Source of the DNA: JAZTZP01 sp045637525
Lineage (GTDB): Bacteria > Bacillota > Clostridia > UBA1381
Reading direction: 5' to 3'
DNA length: 33,581 nt
Assembly: GCA_045637525.1 (NCBI GenBank)
Contig: JAZTZP010000117.1
Location: 1 to 33,581 of the forward strand
Each line of letters opens with the position of its first letter. The stretch's first letter is position 1. The notes beneath the pieces are model-generated. The model was not told where the DNA came from and did not search any database. It saw only the letters and a program-made list of their open reading frames with translations. The translations under genes and the position numbers were made by a program. This document shows, piece after piece, positions 32,387 to 33,581 of this stretch.

Positions 32387-33232
32387 TTATTTATACGACT
32401 TGCGAAGCTCCGTTGGTGTCATTCCGACAATGCGCTTAAATGCCTTGTTAAATGCTGTAAGGTTTGTAAATCCGCACTCATAGGCAATGGTTATAATCTT
32501 TTCATTACCGGTCTTTAAGGCTTCAACAGCCTTTTCAATGCGAATTGTAAGCAGATAATTATAAGGTGAAATCCCCGTAACTGCCTTAAACTCAGTAGAA
32601 AGATACGACCGGCTCATGGTGGCGTGTTTTGCAATGTCATCAAGATAAATGTCACGCTTGTAATTTTCTTCAATAAAAGCAATCGCCTTCTGAATTTCGG
32701 GGAAACGTGTAAATGTCGGAATACTCGCATTAGCCTCGCCGCCGATATGCTCCGAAATCAATATAACGGTTTTTAAAATCTCTTTTCTTATTTCAAACCG
32801 GTTTATATCATCCTCGTCCTGATACAGCTTTGCAATTGTTTTAAACTTTTCTATAATCTTTTCTTCAGTTATCTTATGTTTCACGCGAATATCCGAATTA
32901 ATAAGCGCCTGTATCTTTTCGGGCGGTATGTAATCCGCACACACATTCCACAAAAAATATGACGACAAATGAATATTAAAAGCAATAAGCGTGTCAGTCG
33001 TTATTGTAGGAATGCAATGCCTTTCATTAGAACGCACAACAAACAAATCACCCGCATCGGCATCAAAGCTTTCGCCCTCAAGTACATATTTCCCGGAACC
33101 CTTTAAAATTAACCCAAGCTCCGTTCCTGTGTGATAATGGTTTCTGAACCGGTCATTCTTTTTCTTTTTTGAGCTGTAAAATAAAGAATAAAGCGACTTG
33201 TGCGTGCTTTCTGAATAGTATATCTTTTTCAT
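32387..33232 (-). CDS. AraC-family transcriptional regulator with cupin sensor
   Basis: The 281-residue protein has an N-terminal AraC-type cupin domain (about 20-150; RNHYHTGTELGLILKGSGKY, then FVVRSNERHCIP) that commonly binds a sugar or related effector, and a C-terminal double helix-turn-helix (about 180-281; DIYLDDIAKHATMSRSYLSTEFK and IITIAYECGFTNLTAFNKAFKRIVGMTP). The ligand and targets are unknown; carbohydrate-use genes are common targets in this group but none are next to it here. GAGG lies 7 nt before the ATG. It has its own promoter at 33315-33343. Confidence 0.93.
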   Translation of the reverse strand: MKKIYYSESTHKSLYSLFYSSKKKKNDRFRNHYHTGTELGLILKGSGKYVLEGESFDADAGDLFVVRSNERHCIPTITTDTLIAFNIHLSSYFLWNVCADYIPPEKIQALINSDIRVKHKITEEKIIEKFKTIAKLYQDEDDINRFEIRKEILKTVILISEHIGGEANASIPTFTRFPEIQKAIAFIEENYKRDIYLDDIAKHATMSRSYLSTEFKAVTGISPYNYLLTIRIEKAVEALKTGNEKIITIAYECGFTNLTAFNKAFKRIVGMTPTELRKSYK

Positions 33233-33314
33233 CCCGATACCTCAGTTTTGTAATATTTATTTATAAAAAAGTAAAATTTGATTAGATAATAGCTTCTTTT
33301 TGGTTTATAATTAT

Positions 33315-33343
33315 AGTATATAATAAATTTTTATATTTGTCAA
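33315..33343 (-). promoter_or_regulatory. Promoter of the AraC-family gene
   Basis: On the minus strand TTGACA (33343-33338) and TATACT (33320-33315) are 17 nt apart. The start would be near 33308, leaving a leader of about 75 nt. Confidence 0.8.
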
Positions 33344-33351
33344 GAGAAAGA

Positions 33352-33581
33352 TAAATTATAGTTTATCTGCGTATAGAGAATTGGCTTTCGATACGCTTTG
33401 CAAGCCTCCCTTGCCTAAAGGGAGGGGGACCGCTTGCGGTGGAGGGATTGTTCCTCAAATATGTTGATTTATTGAAAGACAATCCCTCAGTCGCTTTCAG
33501 CGACAGCTCCCTTTACACAAGGGAGCCTATTTGCAAAGCGTACCGAATGCAGACTGAAACACGCCTATAAACTATAATTTA
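33352..33581. repeat. Inverted flanking arms framing the MITE-like element
   Basis: TAAATTATAGTTTATC (33352-33367) and ATAAACTATAATTTA (33567-33581) are the two arms of the palindrome that is intact at 119-153. Here they are held about 200 nt apart. Each arm is followed by a 20-nt spacer before the terminal inverted repeat of the inner element. The window stops at the last base of the right arm. Confidence 0.8.
33388..33546. mobile_element. MITE-like non-coding palindromic element
   Basis: The 159-bp element has terminal inverted repeats TCGATACGCTTTGCAA (33388-33403) and TTGCAAAGCGTACCGA (33531-33546; one mismatch). Inside are local hairpins CCTCCCTT/AAGGGAGG (33405-33425), ACCGC/GCGGT (33429-33440), TCGCT/AGCGA (33491-33503) and GCTCCCTT/AAGGGAGC (33506-33526), and an inner pair GAGGGATTGT/ACAATCCCTC (33442-33451, 33479-33488). 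It codes for nothing. The CTCCCTT...AAGGGAG design resembles repeats I recall from many gut Clostridia. Confidence 0.75.

Overview
This window looks like chromosomal DNA of a low-GC Gram-positive anaerobe, most likely an uncultured gut-type member of Clostridia (Bacillota). The support is the AT-rich composition, GTP-type PEP carboxykinase, DUF6062, single-chain glycyl-tRNA synthetase, clostridial promoters (TTGACA/TGnTATAAT) and the short hairpin repeats and MITE-like element at the edges. No phage, plasmid, IS or CRISPR genes are seen. The genus cannot be named from sequence reading alone.

Layout. 1-170: an array of small perfect palindromes joined by an ATTTCAC linker. 171-2918: a DUF6062 gene and pckG with its own promoter and terminator. 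3060-5446: a membrane diguanylate cyclase gene with its own promoter. 5466-5615: a c-di-GMP-I (GEMM-I) riboswitch followed by an intrinsic terminator. 5686-27984: 21 genes on the plus strand with no gap above about 33 nt, forming one exopolysaccharide (EPS) operon. 27985-28302: a second hairpin array and a bidirectional terminator. 28303-28622, minus strand: tRNA-Pro(CGG), tRNA-Pro(GGG) and tRNA-Leu(CAG). 28850-30656, minus: glyS and mscL. 30657-31180: an AT-rich spacer with a DnaA-box cluster. 31181-33232, minus: a DD-carboxypeptidase and an AraC regulator. 33352-33581: a MITE-like element framed by the two arms of the same palindrome that stands intact at 119-153.

The central find is the EPS locus. 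It encodes a Wzx/Wzy-type pathway: an initiating phosphoglycosyl transferase, seven other glycosyltransferases (including a GtrB-like one), a GtrA-like flippase and a GtrII-like transferase, Wzx, Wzy, a deacetylase, three acyl/acetyltransferases and two polysaccharide co-polymerase (PCP)-like proteins. It is wired to c-di-GMP at four levels: a diguanylate cyclase just upstream, a c-di-GMP riboswitch-terminator in front of the operon, an EAL phosphodiesterase as first gene with a second one near the end, and a PCP protein whose cytoplasmic C-terminus is a degenerate GGDEF domain (GNGSF). No tyrosine kinase of the CpsD/Wzc type is present, so this GGDEF-like domain sits where Wzc carries its kinase.

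Inferred circuit: the cyclase makes c-di-GMP; ligand-stabilised P1 of the riboswitch can extend to sequester the 5' arm of the terminator, so binding should allow read-through into the EPS genes; the EAL proteins then lower the signal; and the PCP-GGDEF fusion may sense a nucleotide directly at the assembly machine. The switch direction and ligand binding by the fusion are inferences from sequence.
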